Below are positions 23,957 through 32,953 of a DNA stretch of 32,958 nucleotides, one piece after another. The first letter of the stretch is position 1, and each line of letters begins with the position of its first letter. The notes beneath the pieces are model-generated. The model had not been told where the DNA came from. It was given only the letters and a program-made list of their open reading frames with translations, and made no database searches. Origin of the DNA: Clostridium sp. Lineage in GTDB: Bacteria; Bacillota; Clostridia; Clostridiales; Clostridiaceae. Where the stretch lies: the NCBI GenBank assembly GCA_029257045.1, contig JARIDB010000158.1, forward strand, positions 1 to 32,958, in the 5' to 3' direction. A program made the position numbers and the translations under genes.

Positions 23957-25852
23957 ATGAAAGATTTAATTTTTGTTATACCAAAAATAATGCATAATAA
24001 AAAAGACATAACTGAACTATTTGAATTACATCCTGAAATTAAGTTTGTTTCCATAGTTGGGATTGATCTATCTGGAAATGATACAGATGAAAAAATCCCA
24101 AGAAAACTATTTTTAGAAGATATAAATTCCTTTTTAAATGGAGTAGCTATACAAACAGATGGATCATCAGTTGTACTTCCTGGAATAGCAATATTAAATG
24201 ATGCAAAGGTTGATATGATTGCTGATATTAATGCAAATTGGTTTGTTGATTATAATTATGATTATATTGACTATTCTACACAAAAGCCCATTGGTACATT
24301 AAGAATCCCGTCATTCTTAATTCATAATAATAAAGCTGTATGTTCTAGAAACTTACTAAGCTCTGCCTCTAAAACCTTTAAATCTACAATATTAGATATC
24401 TTTAAAAATAAGCCTGAAACATTAAAGCCCTTTGATATAAACTTTAGTGATATTGAAAGTATTAATGTTACTTCAGCTTCAGAATTAGAGTTTTGGGTTA
24501 AGACCCCAAATGAGGTAGCTCACCTTGAAGAATTATCAACTTCAGAAGTTATGCAAGAACAATACTGGACAAGAACTAAAGGAGCTGTTAGAACTGCCCT
24601 TGAAGAAACTCTTATTTTAATGGATTGCTATGGTTTTAAACCAGAAATGGGCCATAAAGAGGTTGGTGGAGTTAAATCAAAACTTGAACCAAATGGTCAA
24701 TTTAATCACATTATGGAACAACTTGAAATAGATTGGAAATATTCTGATTCAATTCAAGCTGCTGATAATGAAATATTTGTGAAAATTCTTATACAAGAAA
24801 CCTTTAGAAGGCATGGCCTTGAGGTTAGCTTTAAAGCTAAACCTATAGATGGTGTAGCTGGAAATGGAATGCATATACACTTAGGCGTTAATATAAAATT
24901 AAAAAATGGAAAAGTAATAAACTTATTTAATTCAACTAAAGAAGGTTTCCTTAGCCCCATTGGGTATGGATCAGTAATGGGCTTACTTAAAAACTATGAA
25001 GTTATAAATCCTTTTATATCTTCAACAAATAGCGCTTTCAAAAGATTAAAACCAGGTTTTGAAGCTCCAGTTTGCATTGTAACTTCACTAGGCCTTGCTC
25101 CTGATAATCCTTCACGAAATAGAACTATATTAGTTGGATTAATAAGAGATCTAGGAAACCCTTTAGCAACAAGATTTGAACTTAGATCCCCTAATCCTCA
25201 TACAAACATTTATTTAGCTATATCAGTTTCATATATGTCTATGTTAGATGGTGTAATATACGCCTTAAAAAATAATAAATCTGAAGAAGCTCTTCTATCT
25301 GAATTATCAAAAAAGCCAGGTGAAGAAGCTGACTACCTAGAAAAGTCTAGAGCTTATAGAACGGAAGAAGATGTTTTTGATTTCTTTTCTGAAGAAGAAA
25401 GAAATGAGTACTTTGGTAAGGCTCCCGCTACAATTTATGAAAATTTAATTCAATTAGATTCTTATCCTGAAAAGCTTAAGGTTCTAAAAAGAAATGATGT
25501 ATTTACTGATAAAATTATTGAAAGCTTTAAACTAGCAATTACTCAAAGATGGTCTACAGATATCTGTCATAGAGTAATAGTTAATTATGCAAATGAAATA
25601 AGAAGTTTTAAAAAGTTGCATTCTAATAATGCTCTAGATTTAGATGTTTCAAATTGGATGGAAATAAATAGCCTAAGACATTATATCATGAAAGACTCTT
25701 ATACTAAGAGTAGCTTATTTACTAGAATTAAAGATTCCTTATTAAAAAAGGACTATTCTTTATCTTCTAATTTATTGATTGAACTTGAAGAAAAAATGAC
25801 TTATTTAAGGAAAACTTATTATAATTATACAAAGAACCTGCTAGATATCTAA
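23957..25852 (+). CDS. glnA: glutamine synthetase, long clostridial form
   Basis: 631 residues from the ATG at 23957, preceded by AAGGA (an upstream TTG at 23933 has poor spacing). Makes glutamine from glutamate, ammonia and ATP. A beta-grasp N-terminal domain ('KFVSIVGIDLSGNDTDEKIP', 'DGSSVVLPGIA') leads into the catalytic domain with 'SASELEFWV', 'GNGMHIHLG', 'NRTILVGL' and 'RFELRSPNPHTNIYLAIS'. About 180 C-terminal residues beyond the usual GSI end (about 445-631) are rich in charged helices and unassigned. Relatives of this length are known in C. perfringens-like clostridia. A gamma-glutamyl ligase of another specificity cannot be excluded. Confidence 0.85.
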   Translation: MKDLIFVIPKIMHNKKDITELFELHPEIKFVSIVGIDLSGNDTDEKIPRKLFLEDINSFLNGVAIQTDGSSVVLPGIAILNDAKVDMIADINANWFVDYNYDYIDYSTQKPIGTLRIPSFLIHNNKAVCSRNLLSSASKTFKSTILDIFKNKPETLKPFDINFSDIESINVTSASELEFWVKTPNEVAHLEELSTSEVMQEQYWTRTKGAVRTALEETLILMDCYGFKPEMGHKEVGGVKSKLEPNGQFNHIMEQLEIDWKYSDSIQAADNEIFVKILIQETFRRHGLEVSFKAKPIDGVAGNGMHIHLGVNIKLKNGKVINLFNSTKEGFLSPIGYGSVMGLLKNYEVINPFISSTNSAFKRLKPGFEAPVCIVTSLGLAPDNPSRNRTILVGLIRDLGNPLATRFELRSPNPHTNIYLAISVSYMSMLDGVIYALKNNKSEEALLSELSKKPGEEADYLEKSRAYRTEEDVFDFFSEEERNEYFGKAPATIYENLIQLDSYPEKLKVLKRNDVFTDKIIESFKLAITQRWSTDICHRVIVNYANEIRSFKKLHSNNALDLDVSNWMEINSLRHYIMKDSYTKSSLFTRIKDSLLKKDYSLSSNLLIELEEKMTYLRKTYYNYTKNLLDI

Positions 25853-25887
25853 ATAAAGGATTCACCAGTTAATGGTGAATTCTTTAT
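25853..25887 (+). terminator. intrinsic terminator of the glutamine synthetase gene
   Basis: 14-bp arms (25853-25866 with 25874-25887) with one irregular pair, followed by CTTTATTT, directly after the stop codon. Confidence 0.8.
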
Positions 25888-26037
25888 CTTTATTTAAATT
25901 TAATACATTAATAATATTTAATTAACTCTTATAATAATTTTAGCTTTTGTTATTTAAATTAATATAAAAAAACTTATATGAATATTAAGGTAAACTTGGT
26001 ATAATATAAGAAAATATGAAAAAGAGAGGTGTTGAAT

Positions 26038-27111
26038 ATGAGATTAGTTACTATAGAAAATGTAAAGCCTAATTCATACCTTGGAAAAACTTTATATGAT
26101 GTTGAAGGAAGAGTTCTGTTAAATTCAGGAGTTCTAATAACAGAGCATTTAATAAAGAAAATTAAAGAATTAAATTTAAATTCATTATACATATTAGATG
26201 ATATGAATAATTACTCATTTGAATTAATTATTAAAGATGAGCTTCGTAGCAAATCCCTGGACCTTATAAAAGGTACCTTTAATGCCATTGATGAAAATAA
26301 TGAAGAGGATATTTTTCTAAAACAAATATATTTTTTAGCGGAAGAGATCTTAGATGAAATTTTATCCAATGATAAAGTACTTTACCTTTTAGTTGACATA
26401 AAGAAACTGAATTCCAGTGTTTATGATCATACAATTAATGTTACTATATTATCTTTAATTATAGGTATAAGCTTAAAACTTTCAAAATACGATCTATTAA
26501 ATCTCTGTGTAGGATCTTTGCTTCATGATATAGGTAAGTCCTTTATAGATATTGATATTATTGATAAAGATGGCCCTTTAACTTATGAAGAATTTGAGAA
26601 AATGAAAGACCATTGTGAAAAAGGTTATTATCATCTAAAGGATAATAACTTTATAAATAATGATTGTAAAATGATTATTCTTCAACATCATGAAAGAGTT
26701 GATGGAATGGGGTACCCTAAAGGTCTATTAGGTAATCAAATAAATAAGTTAGCTAAGATAGTTGCTATATCAGATGTTTATGATACCTTAACTTCTGATA
26801 GGTATTATATTGATTCAATGTGTGCAAGTGATGCTTTAGAATATATAATGGGACATGCAGATACAATCTTTGACTTTGAAGTTGTTAAGACCTTTTCTAG
26901 AGTTGTTGTTCCCTTTCCTAATGGAACACTTGTTAGATTAAGTAATGGGGATTTAGGTTTAGTTAAGGAAACCTTTAGAAACTTTCCGCTAAGACCTAGC
27001 ATTAAGATACTTGATAGTAAATTTAAAGAAACTATAGGATCAACTATTAGCTTAATAGATGAGCTATCCCTAGTAATAATTAAAATAGAAAAAAATGTAT
27101 CTTTAAATTAA
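26038..27111 (+). CDS. HD-GYP domain cyclic-di-GMP phosphodiesterase
   Basis: 357 residues from the ATG at 26038 (GAGAGGTG upstream; the TTG at 26029 lies too close to it). The N-terminal about 60 residues form a small domain seen before HD-GYP units ('LVTIENVKPNSYLGKTLYD'). The catalytic part holds 'LLHDIGKS', 'HCEKGY', 'QHHERVDGMGYPKGL' (the GYP motif) and 'ISDVYDTLTSDRYY', so it should hydrolyse c-di-GMP. There is no receiver, PAS or membrane segment, so its input signal is unclear. TATAAT lies at about 26000, with a weak -35. Single-gene unit. Confidence 0.9.
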   Translation: MRLVTIENVKPNSYLGKTLYDVEGRVLLNSGVLITEHLIKKIKELNLNSLYILDDMNNYSFELIIKDELRSKSLDLIKGTFNAIDENNEEDIFLKQIYFLAEEILDEILSNDKVLYLLVDIKKLNSSVYDHTINVTILSLIIGISLKLSKYDLLNLCVGSLLHDIGKSFIDIDIIDKDGPLTYEEFEKMKDHCEKGYYHLKDNNFINNDCKMIILQHHERVDGMGYPKGLLGNQINKLAKIVAISDVYDTLTSDRYYIDSMCASDALEYIMGHADTIFDFEVVKTFSRVVVPFPNGTLVRLSNGDLGLVKETFRNFPLRPSIKILDSKFKETIGSTISLIDELSLVIIKIEKNVSLN

Positions 27112-27140
27112 AGGTAGAGTCTTAAAACTCTCCCTTTTTT
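27110..27140. terminator. intrinsic terminator
   Basis: 11-bp stem with one mismatch (27110-27120 with 27127-27137) and T6, between the convergent HD-GYP and 103-residue genes. Confidence 0.8.
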
Positions 27141-27141
27141 A

Positions 27142-27453
27142 TTATATAAAAGCTGGAATTTGTATTCTATCTATAGGCTTAATAATTTCACTAATATTCT
27201 TACTACCCATTAGTATTTTATCTTCATTAATTTTATTTCTATTTAAACTTCTTTTATTTGAATTATTTATTATTTCTTCTGCTTCTTCCATGCTATTTGC
27301 TTTAAATATAAAAGTCCACCCACTTTTGTCGTATTTTCCAGTACACATTAAATATTTATCATAATACTCATCTTTATGTTCTCTATCTACTATTAAACTC
27401 TTTAATTCACCAATTGTTTTATAATTTAATTTCACAAAAATATCATTCTTCAT
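27142..27453 (-). CDS. 103-residue protein of unknown function
   Basis: Starts at the ATG at 27453, seven bases after GGAGGG; the longer frame to 27504 runs back into the promoter. A soluble alpha/beta protein: 'MKNDIFVKLNYKTIGELKSLI', then 'WTFIFKANSMEEAEEIINNS', a ferredoxin-like beta-alpha-beta layout reminiscent of YCII-like or dimeric alpha-beta-barrel proteins, then a basic tail ending 'IDRIQIPAFI'. I do not recognise the family. It has its own strong promoter. Confidence 0.6.
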   Translation of the reverse strand: MKNDIFVKLNYKTIGELKSLIVDREHKDEYYDKYLMCTGKYDKSGWTFIFKANSMEEAEEIINNSNKRSLNRNKINEDKILMGSKNISEIIKPIDRIQIPAFI

Positions 27454-27487
27454 ATTTACCCTCCAACCAAACGTAAGTTCTATATAT

Positions 27488-27516
27488 ATCATATAGGAAC
27501 ACACGTTTTAAGTCAA
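27488..27516 (-). promoter_or_regulatory. sigma-A type promoter of the 103-residue gene
   Basis: On the minus strand TTGACT (27511-27516), 17-bp spacer, TATGAT (27488-27493), about 35 bp before the ATG. Confidence 0.7.
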
Positions 27517-27632
27517 CACATTTTTTTGCTTTTTAGCAGTTTATTTTCTTCAATTTTTTTACTTTTTTTCTATAATAATAATTGATTTCTATGTTATAAT
27601 ATTGTCATTATTTATGAAAGTAGGGATTAATA

Positions 27633-28364
27633 ATGCTTAAACTAACTAATGTAGTTAAGTCCTTTAAAAATACCACTGTAGTAAACAATATATCCTTTGA
27701 AGTTAATTCCGGGGAAATAGTTGGATTATTAGGTGAAAATGGTGCAGGAAAAACCACAACCCTTAGAATGATTTCTACAATGCTCAAAATAAACGCTGGA
27801 AAGATCATGGTTAACAATATTGATGTAGCTAAAGAACCCGAAAAGGTTAGATCTGAAATTGGGATTCTTTTTGGTGGTGATGTTGGTCTTTATGATAGAC
27901 TTTCAGGCCGAGAAAATATAAAGTACTTTGCTAATCTTTATGGTATTAATAAAGCTGATGCAGATAAAAGAATTACAGATCTTGCTAAAGAATTTAATAT
28001 GGTAGATTATATAGACAAGCCTTTAGGAAAATACTCAAGAGGTATGAAACAAAAAATTTCTATTGCAAGATCCATAGTCCACAATCCTTCTGTAATGCTA
28101 TTCGATGAGCCAACAACAGGTCTTGATGTTAGTGCTTCAAGAACTATACATGAATTTATTTTAAAATGCAAAAGTGAAAATAAAACAATATTATTTTCTA
28201 GTCACTCTATGAAAGAAGTAGAAAGGCTTTGTGATAGAGTTGTAATAATAAATAAAGGTAACTTAATTGAAGATACTAAGATATCAACTCTTAAAGAAAA
28301 GTATAATAATGAGGATTTAGAAGAAACTTTCTTAAATCTTATTGGAGGTGCTAATAATGAGTAA
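27633..28364 (+). CDS. natA: ABC transporter ATP-binding protein (NatA-like)
   Basis: 243 residues. Walker A GENGAGKTT (34-42), signature YSRGMKQK (135-142), Walker B VMLFDEP (155-161), D-loop GLD and H-loop SSHS. Sequence character and pairing with a large ABC-2 type permease match NatAB, the sodium exporter of Bacillus, although related pairs export other small molecules or peptides. AGGGA precedes the ATG. The stop overlaps the permease start by 8 bp, so the two are translationally coupled. Confidence 0.85.
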   Translation: MLKLTNVVKSFKNTTVVNNISFEVNSGEIVGLLGENGAGKTTTLRMISTMLKINAGKIMVNNIDVAKEPEKVRSEIGILFGGDVGLYDRLSGRENIKYFANLYGINKADADKRITDLAKEFNMVDYIDKPLGKYSRGMKQKISIARSIVHNPSVMLFDEPTTGLDVSASRTIHEFILKCKSENKTILFSSHSMKEVERLCDRVVIINKGNLIEDTKISTLKEKYNNEDLEETFLNLIGGANNE

Positions 28365-29544
28365 CTTTTTTACAATTTTAAGGAAAGAACTCCTTGATAT
28401 AACTAGAGATAAAAAAACCTTATTTTTAACTCTTATTCTTCCAATTCTAATTTATCCTATTATGTTTAGCTTTATGTCTTCGTCTATCAAAGACTTACAA
28501 GGTAATGTAGAAAAGAAAATTAACATCTCCTATGAAGGTGATGAAAGTTCTTCTGTAGCTACCTTACTAAAATCCTTAGATAATATTAATTTTGTTAATA
28601 CCACTACTCCCGAAAAAGACTTAAAAGGTGGAGATTTACAACTTATCATTAAGGTTCCTAATACCTTTGATAATAATGTTTCTACTGGAACCTTTGATAA
28701 ATTTGAAATATTAATGGATGAAGAATCAAATACATCTATGATGGCTAGTAGCTTTATTGAAAGTACTTTTGATACTTATAAGAATCAAATAGTTTCTGAA
28801 AGATTATCTGCAAGTGGTTTAGATAGTTCAATTCTTACTCCATTTGAAATTGAAGTTAAATCAGGTGTTAGTTCAGAAGGTTCTGGTTTTAATTCAGCTT
28901 CAATGTTAATGTCTATGATACCAACTTTAATAATAATCTTAATGGTATCTTCAACTGTTGGTATGGCATCTGATTTAGGTGCTGGTGAAAAAGAAAGATT
29001 CACCTTTGAACCCCTACTTTCAACAGCGGCTAAACGTTCAGCCTTATTATGGGGTAAGATAATTTCCCTATGTACAATTTCTTTCTTAGCATTAATTACT
29101 AATTTAGTAGTAATGATATTTTCTATGAAGAAGTTCATGTTTGAAGGTGTAATGGAAGGAGGTTCTTTTAAGGTTGATTTATACTCAATTTTAGGAATAT
29201 TAGTAGTAGGTATATTAGTTCTTGTAACCTTATCTGCTCTTCAAATTGCAATAAGTATTTATGCAAGATCAACTAAAGAAGCAAATTCATATTTAGCTGG
29301 TATAACAATGCCTGTTATGATTTTAGCTTTTATACCATATATGACAGATGCTAAGTCTATTAGTCCAAAGTTCTTCCACATTCCAATTACTAATTCTATT
29401 TGTTTAATGAAAGAGTTTCTAGTTGGTATTTATGATATTAAACATATTCTAATGGTTTTAGGATGGCATATCTTCTATATATCCCTAGCCATACTATTTG
29501 CTAGATTTATGTTTAATAGAGAAGAAGTAATATTTAGAAACTAA
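28357..29544 (+). CDS. natB: ABC-2 type transporter permease (NatB-like)
   Basis: 395 residues from the ATG at 28357 (GGAGG upstream, inside natA). One N-terminal helix (about 20-40) is followed by a large extracytoplasmic domain of about 130 residues, then five or six helices from about residue 180. The region 'GMASDLGAGEKERFTFEPLLSTA' is the conserved EKE-type coupling segment of NatB/YhaP permeases. With NatA it forms an exporter, probably for Na+ or a toxic small molecule; the substrate is not decided by sequence. Confidence 0.85.
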   Translation: MSNFFTILRKELLDITRDKKTLFLTLILPILIYPIMFSFMSSSIKDLQGNVEKKINISYEGDESSSVATLLKSLDNINFVNTTTPEKDLKGGDLQLIIKVPNTFDNNVSTGTFDKFEILMDEESNTSMMASSFIESTFDTYKNQIVSERLSASGLDSSILTPFEIEVKSGVSSEGSGFNSASMLMSMIPTLIIILMVSSTVGMASDLGAGEKERFTFEPLLSTAAKRSALLWGKIISLCTISFLALITNLVVMIFSMKKFMFEGVMEGGSFKVDLYSILGILVVGILVLVTLSALQIAISIYARSTKEANSYLAGITMPVMILAFIPYMTDAKSISPKFFHIPITNSICLMKEFLVGIYDIKHILMVLGWHIFYISLAILFARFMFNREEVIFRN

Positions 29545-29548
29545 TTTA

Positions 29549-29573
29549 AAGGTGCTACCTGTGGTAGCACCTT
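29549..29573. terminator. bidirectional intrinsic terminator
   Basis: 11-bp perfect stem (29549-29559 with 29563-29573), loop TGT, between the convergent natB and dehydrogenase genes; the dehydrogenase stop codon lies inside its right end. Confidence 0.82.
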
Positions 29574-30360
29574 ATCCTTTATTCATTATTAAAATAACCT
29601 TCCTAGATATACTTCTTGGTATAAATTTATTTATTAAAACCATAGCCTTATTTTTAAATCCTGGTATTATTATTAACTTTCCCTTTTTAAAGCTTCTATA
29701 GCCAATTCTAGCAACTTCTTTTGCTGACATCATTCCCTTATTGGAGGTTTCCTTCTTTTTAATTTTAGCCTTTTCTTGAAATTTTGTTTGAACTGGGCCC
29801 GGACATAAACAACTTACTTTTATACCCTTTCCTCTTACTTCTTCATATATAGCTTCTGTTAAACTTAATACATAGGCTTTTGAAGCATAATAAACAGCCA
29901 TCTTAGGGCCAGGGCAAAAAGCTGCTGTTGAAGATACATTCATTATCCCACCTTCCTCATGTTCAATCATAGAAGGTAAGAATAACTTCGTCAGTTCTGT
30001 TAAAGCCTTTATGTTTAAATTTATTAAATCTATTTCTTTCTCTAATTCTATTTCGCTTAAGTACCCAAAGGACCCCATACCTGCATTATTAATTAAAATA
30101 TCCACAGATATATTTTTTTTATCCACAAAGTTAAATAGTTCTTCACAAGAGTTATTCACAGTTAAGTCTAAATCCAACGTATATATTACTACACTATAAA
30201 GGATATTTAACTCACATTTTACCTCTTGAAGTTTCTGCGCATCTCTTGCAACTAAAATTAGATTCCTGCCTTCATTAGCATATAAATTAGCTAATTCAAA
30301 TCCAATCCCAGTAGTAGCTCCTGTAATTAAAACAAAGCTCCTACTATCAGGTTTACCCAT
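29572..30360 (-). CDS. short-chain dehydrogenase/reductase
   Basis: 262 residues, classical SDR: cofactor motif TGATTGIG (13-20), NNAG (91-94), catalytic S143/S144, Y157 and K161 (YYASK). 'LVARDAQKL' with a basic residue after beta-2 favours NADP(H). The C-terminal basic, hydrophobic stretch ('GKLIIIPGFKNKAMVLINKF') is like that of DltE/YqjQ-type SDRs and may associate with the membrane. The substrate is unknown. GGAGG lies nine bases upstream of the ATG. It follows the acetyltransferase gene after 28 bp, so it may belong to the proBA transcript. Confidence 0.85.
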   Translation of the reverse strand: MGKPDSRSFVLITGATTGIGFELANLYANEGRNLILVARDAQKLQEVKCELNILYSVVIYTLDLDLTVNNSCEELFNFVDKKNISVDILINNAGMGSFGYLSEIELEKEIDLINLNIKALTELTKLFLPSMIEHEEGGIMNVSSTAAFCPGPKMAVYYASKAYVLSLTEAIYEEVRGKGIKVSCLCPGPVQTKFQEKAKIKKKETSNKGMMSAKEVARIGYRSFKKGKLIIIPGFKNKAMVLINKFIPRSISRKVILIMNKG

Positions 30361-30388
30361 AAAAAAAGACCTCCAAATTTTTAAAATA

Positions 30389-30856
30389 TTATTTATTATA
30401 TTTCATTTTTACATGTTCAATTTCTGCTTCTATATAAGGTTCTGATATGGTCTTGAACCCTATATTTTCATAAAGACCTTTTACATAAAACTGAGCTGAT
30501 ATAGTTATTTCTCTTTCATTAAGCTCATTAATTATAAAATCAACGGCCTTTTCCATCATTAATTGTCCTATATTATTTCTTCTATATTCCTTTAAAACAA
30601 GAACTCTTCCAATAGATGGTTCCTTATAGGATAGCCCTCCTTGTAAAATCCTTGAATATCCTACAACCTCATCTTTATAAGAAACGATAAGGTGATAACA
30701 TTCCTTATCTTTATAATCAAAATCATTTTCACAAGTTATTTTCTGATCACAAACAAAGACTTCATATCTAACCTTTGCAATTTCATAAAGTTCATCTAAA
30801 GATAACTCATAAAAACTCTTTATTTTACATTCTAATCTACTTTTATCAACTATCAT
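30389..30856 (-). CDS. GNAT family N-acetyltransferase (ElaA-like)
   Basis: 155 residues. 'LYEIAKVRYEVFVCDQKITCENDFDYKD' (about 23-50) is the ElaA-type opening, and 'GRVLVLKEYRRNNIGQLMMEKAVDFI' (about 83-108) is the acetyl-CoA-binding motif A with R-R-x-x-x-G. 'HLIVSYKDEVVGYSRIL' supplies the central strands. It transfers an acetyl group to an unknown small molecule or peptide. It is 19 bp after proA, so probably co-transcribed with it. Confidence 0.85.
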   Translation of the reverse strand: MIVDKSRLECKIKSFYELSLDELYEIAKVRYEVFVCDQKITCENDFDYKDKECYHLIVSYKDEVVGYSRILQGGLSYKEPSIGRVLVLKEYRRNNIGQLMMEKAVDFIINELNEREITISAQFYVKGLYENIGFKTISEPYIEAEIEHVKMKYNK

Positions 30857-30875
30857 TTTTACTCCTTAGTTTGCT

Positions 30876-32120
30876 TTACCTTATTTGCCCATTTCCATAA
30901 ATAATATACTTTATGGTTGTAAGTTCCTTAAGTCCCATAGGTCCTCTTGCATGAAGCTTTTGCGTACTAATACCTATTTCAGCTCCAAAGCCAAATTCGC
31001 TACCATCAGTAAATCTTGTTGATGCATTTACATACACAGCTGCCGCATTTACTTTATTTAAAAACTTTTGTGAATTTTTATAACTATCCGTAACTATTGC
31101 CTCTGAATGTCCTGTTCCATATCTATTTATATGGTCTATTGCTTCATCCAAACTTTCTACAACCTTAGCTCCAATCACAAAATCTAGATATTCTGTACTC
31201 CAATCTTCCTCTGTTGCTTTCTTTACATAAGTATCTACAGAAGAAAACTCCTCATCTCCTCTAATCTCTACATCTTTTGCTTTTAAAGCTTCTATTATTA
31301 TAGGTAAAAATTCCTTGGCTACCTTTTTATTTATTAATATCTTTTCTGCTGCATTACAAACTCCAGGTCTTGAAGTTTTTGCATTTAATATTATATTTTT
31401 AGCCATATCTAAATCACAAATTTCATCTATATAAATATGACAGTTACCAACTCCTGTTTCTATTACAGGCACCGTAGCATTTTTAACTACAGCTTGAATA
31501 AGTCCAGCTCCACCTCTTGGGATTAAAACATCAATATATTCATTAAGCTTCATCATTTCATTAGTGGCTTCCCTAGATGTATCTTCAATTAGTTGTATAG
31601 AGTGTTCTGGTAACCCTGATTCTTTTACCGCTAAAGTTAATGCCCTAACTATAGCTTTATTAGAATTTATGGCATCACTACCACCTTTTAATATAACTGC
31701 ATTACCAGCTTTTAAGCATAAAGCTGCTGCATCGGATGTAACATTTGGTCTTGCTTCATATATTATTCCTACAACCCCCATAGCTACTCTTTTCTTTCCT
31801 ATTTCTAAGCCATTTGGCCTCTTCCACATTTCAATTACTTCACCAACTGGATCATCTAAGCTTATAATCTCTGTAAGTCCCTTTGCCATAGCTTCTATTC
31901 TTGTTTCATTTAAGGCAAGTCTATCTAACATAGGCTTTGAAGTTCCCTTATCCTCTGCTACCTTTAAATCAACTCTATTAGCTTCAATTATTTCATGTTT
32001 ATATTTTAATAAACTTTGAGCCATAAGTTCCAAAGCATTATTTTTTTCAGTTGTAGATGCTATTCCAAGGTCATAAGAAGCTTCCTTAGCTCTTTCCCCT
32101 AATTCTTTTACAGTTTTCAT
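30876..32120 (-). CDS. proA: gamma-glutamyl phosphate reductase
   Basis: 414 residues, full length. Second step of proline synthesis: reduces gamma-glutamyl phosphate to glutamate semialdehyde with NADPH. The catalytic cysteine is C255 in 'SRPGVCNAAEKILI'; 'GVVGIIYEARPNVTSDAAALCLKAGNA' is the family signature. It lies 20 bp after proB, with AGGAAAGGTT-type ribosome sequence upstream of the ATG. No proC is present in the window, so the last step is encoded elsewhere. Confidence 0.97.
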   Translation of the reverse strand: MKTVKELGERAKEASYDLGIASTTEKNNALELMAQSLLKYKHEIIEANRVDLKVAEDKGTSKPMLDRLALNETRIEAMAKGLTEIISLDDPVGEVIEMWKRPNGLEIGKKRVAMGVVGIIYEARPNVTSDAAALCLKAGNAVILKGGSDAINSNKAIVRALTLAVKESGLPEHSIQLIEDTSREATNEMMKLNEYIDVLIPRGGAGLIQAVVKNATVPVIETGVGNCHIYIDEICDLDMAKNIILNAKTSRPGVCNAAEKILINKKVAKEFLPIIIEALKAKDVEIRGDEEFSSVDTYVKKATEEDWSTEYLDFVIGAKVVESLDEAIDHINRYGTGHSEAIVTDSYKNSQKFLNKVNAAAVYVNASTRFTDGSEFGFGAEIGISTQKLHARGPMGLKELTTIKYIIYGNGQIR

Positions 32121-32140
32121 TAACCTTTCCTCCTTCTTAT

Positions 32141-32953
32141 TTAGTTTTTGTTTGCTATAAATAATGTCCCTATTTCTTTTCCATTTAATATGTCAGATAT
32201 CATTTCCGGCCTTTCTCCATTGGCTAAAACCATATCTACCCCTGCATGAATGGCAGTTCTGGCTGCTGCTAATTTTGTTATCATTCCACCAGTTCCTAAA
32301 TTGCTTCCAGCTCCCCCACAACATTCTTCTAATTCTTCTGTGATTTCTGTAATTTCCATTATCATCTTTGAATTTTCATTATTTCTTGGGTCTGAATCAT
32401 AGAAACCATCTATATCTGAAAGTATTATTAAAAGATCTGCCTTTACTAGATTAGAAACAATAGCTGACAGGTTATCATTATCTCCAAATCTAACTATATT
32501 TTCTATTTCATCTATGGCTACAGTATCATTTTCATTAACTATTGGTATTATTTCATTTTCTATTAAGGTTTCGAAGGTGTTACAAACATTTTCTCTTATA
32601 TGATCATCTTCAATTACATCTCTAGTAAGTAGCACTTGACCAACTACATGGCTATATTCTCCAAACATCTTACTATATATATGCATTAACTCACATTGTC
32701 CTACTGATGCCGCTGCTTGTTTTTCCCTTATAGTTTTTGGTTTTTCCTTTAACTTAAGTTTTGAAACTCCAACTCCTACAGCACCTGAAGTTACTAATAT
32801 AACTTCTTTTCCTGAGTTCATAATATCTGATAAAGTTCTTGTAAGTTTTTCTATTCTTGATAAATTTATTTTCCCATTTTCATAAGTTAAAGTTGATGTC
32901 CCAACCTTTACAACTATTCTCTTGTAATCTTTTATCTTATCTCTATAATTCAT
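32141..32953 (-). CDS. proB: glutamate 5-kinase, short form without PUA domain
   Basis: 270 residues: only the amino-acid kinase domain ('IVVKVGTSTLT' at 14-24, 'VTSGAVGVG', 'NENDTVA', 'FGDNDNLSAIVSNL', 'GTGGMITKLAAARTAI'). The E. coli enzyme has an additional C-terminal PUA domain, absent here, as in many clostridia. It phosphorylates glutamate as the first, feedback-controlled step to proline. The ATG at 32953 is five bases from the window edge, so its ribosome site (GGAAA visible) is only partly seen and the promoter lies outside. Confidence 0.95.
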   Translation of the reverse strand: MNYRDKIKDYKRIVVKVGTSTLTYENGKINLSRIEKLTRTLSDIMNSGKEVILVTSGAVGVGVSKLKLKEKPKTIREKQAAASVGQCELMHIYSKMFGEYSHVVGQVLLTRDVIEDDHIRENVCNTFETLIENEIIPIVNENDTVAIDEIENIVRFGDNDNLSAIVSNLVKADLLIILSDIDGFYDSDPRNNENSKMIMEITEITEELEECCGGAGSNLGTGGMITKLAAARTAIHAGVDMVLANGERPEMISDILNGKEIGTLFIANKN

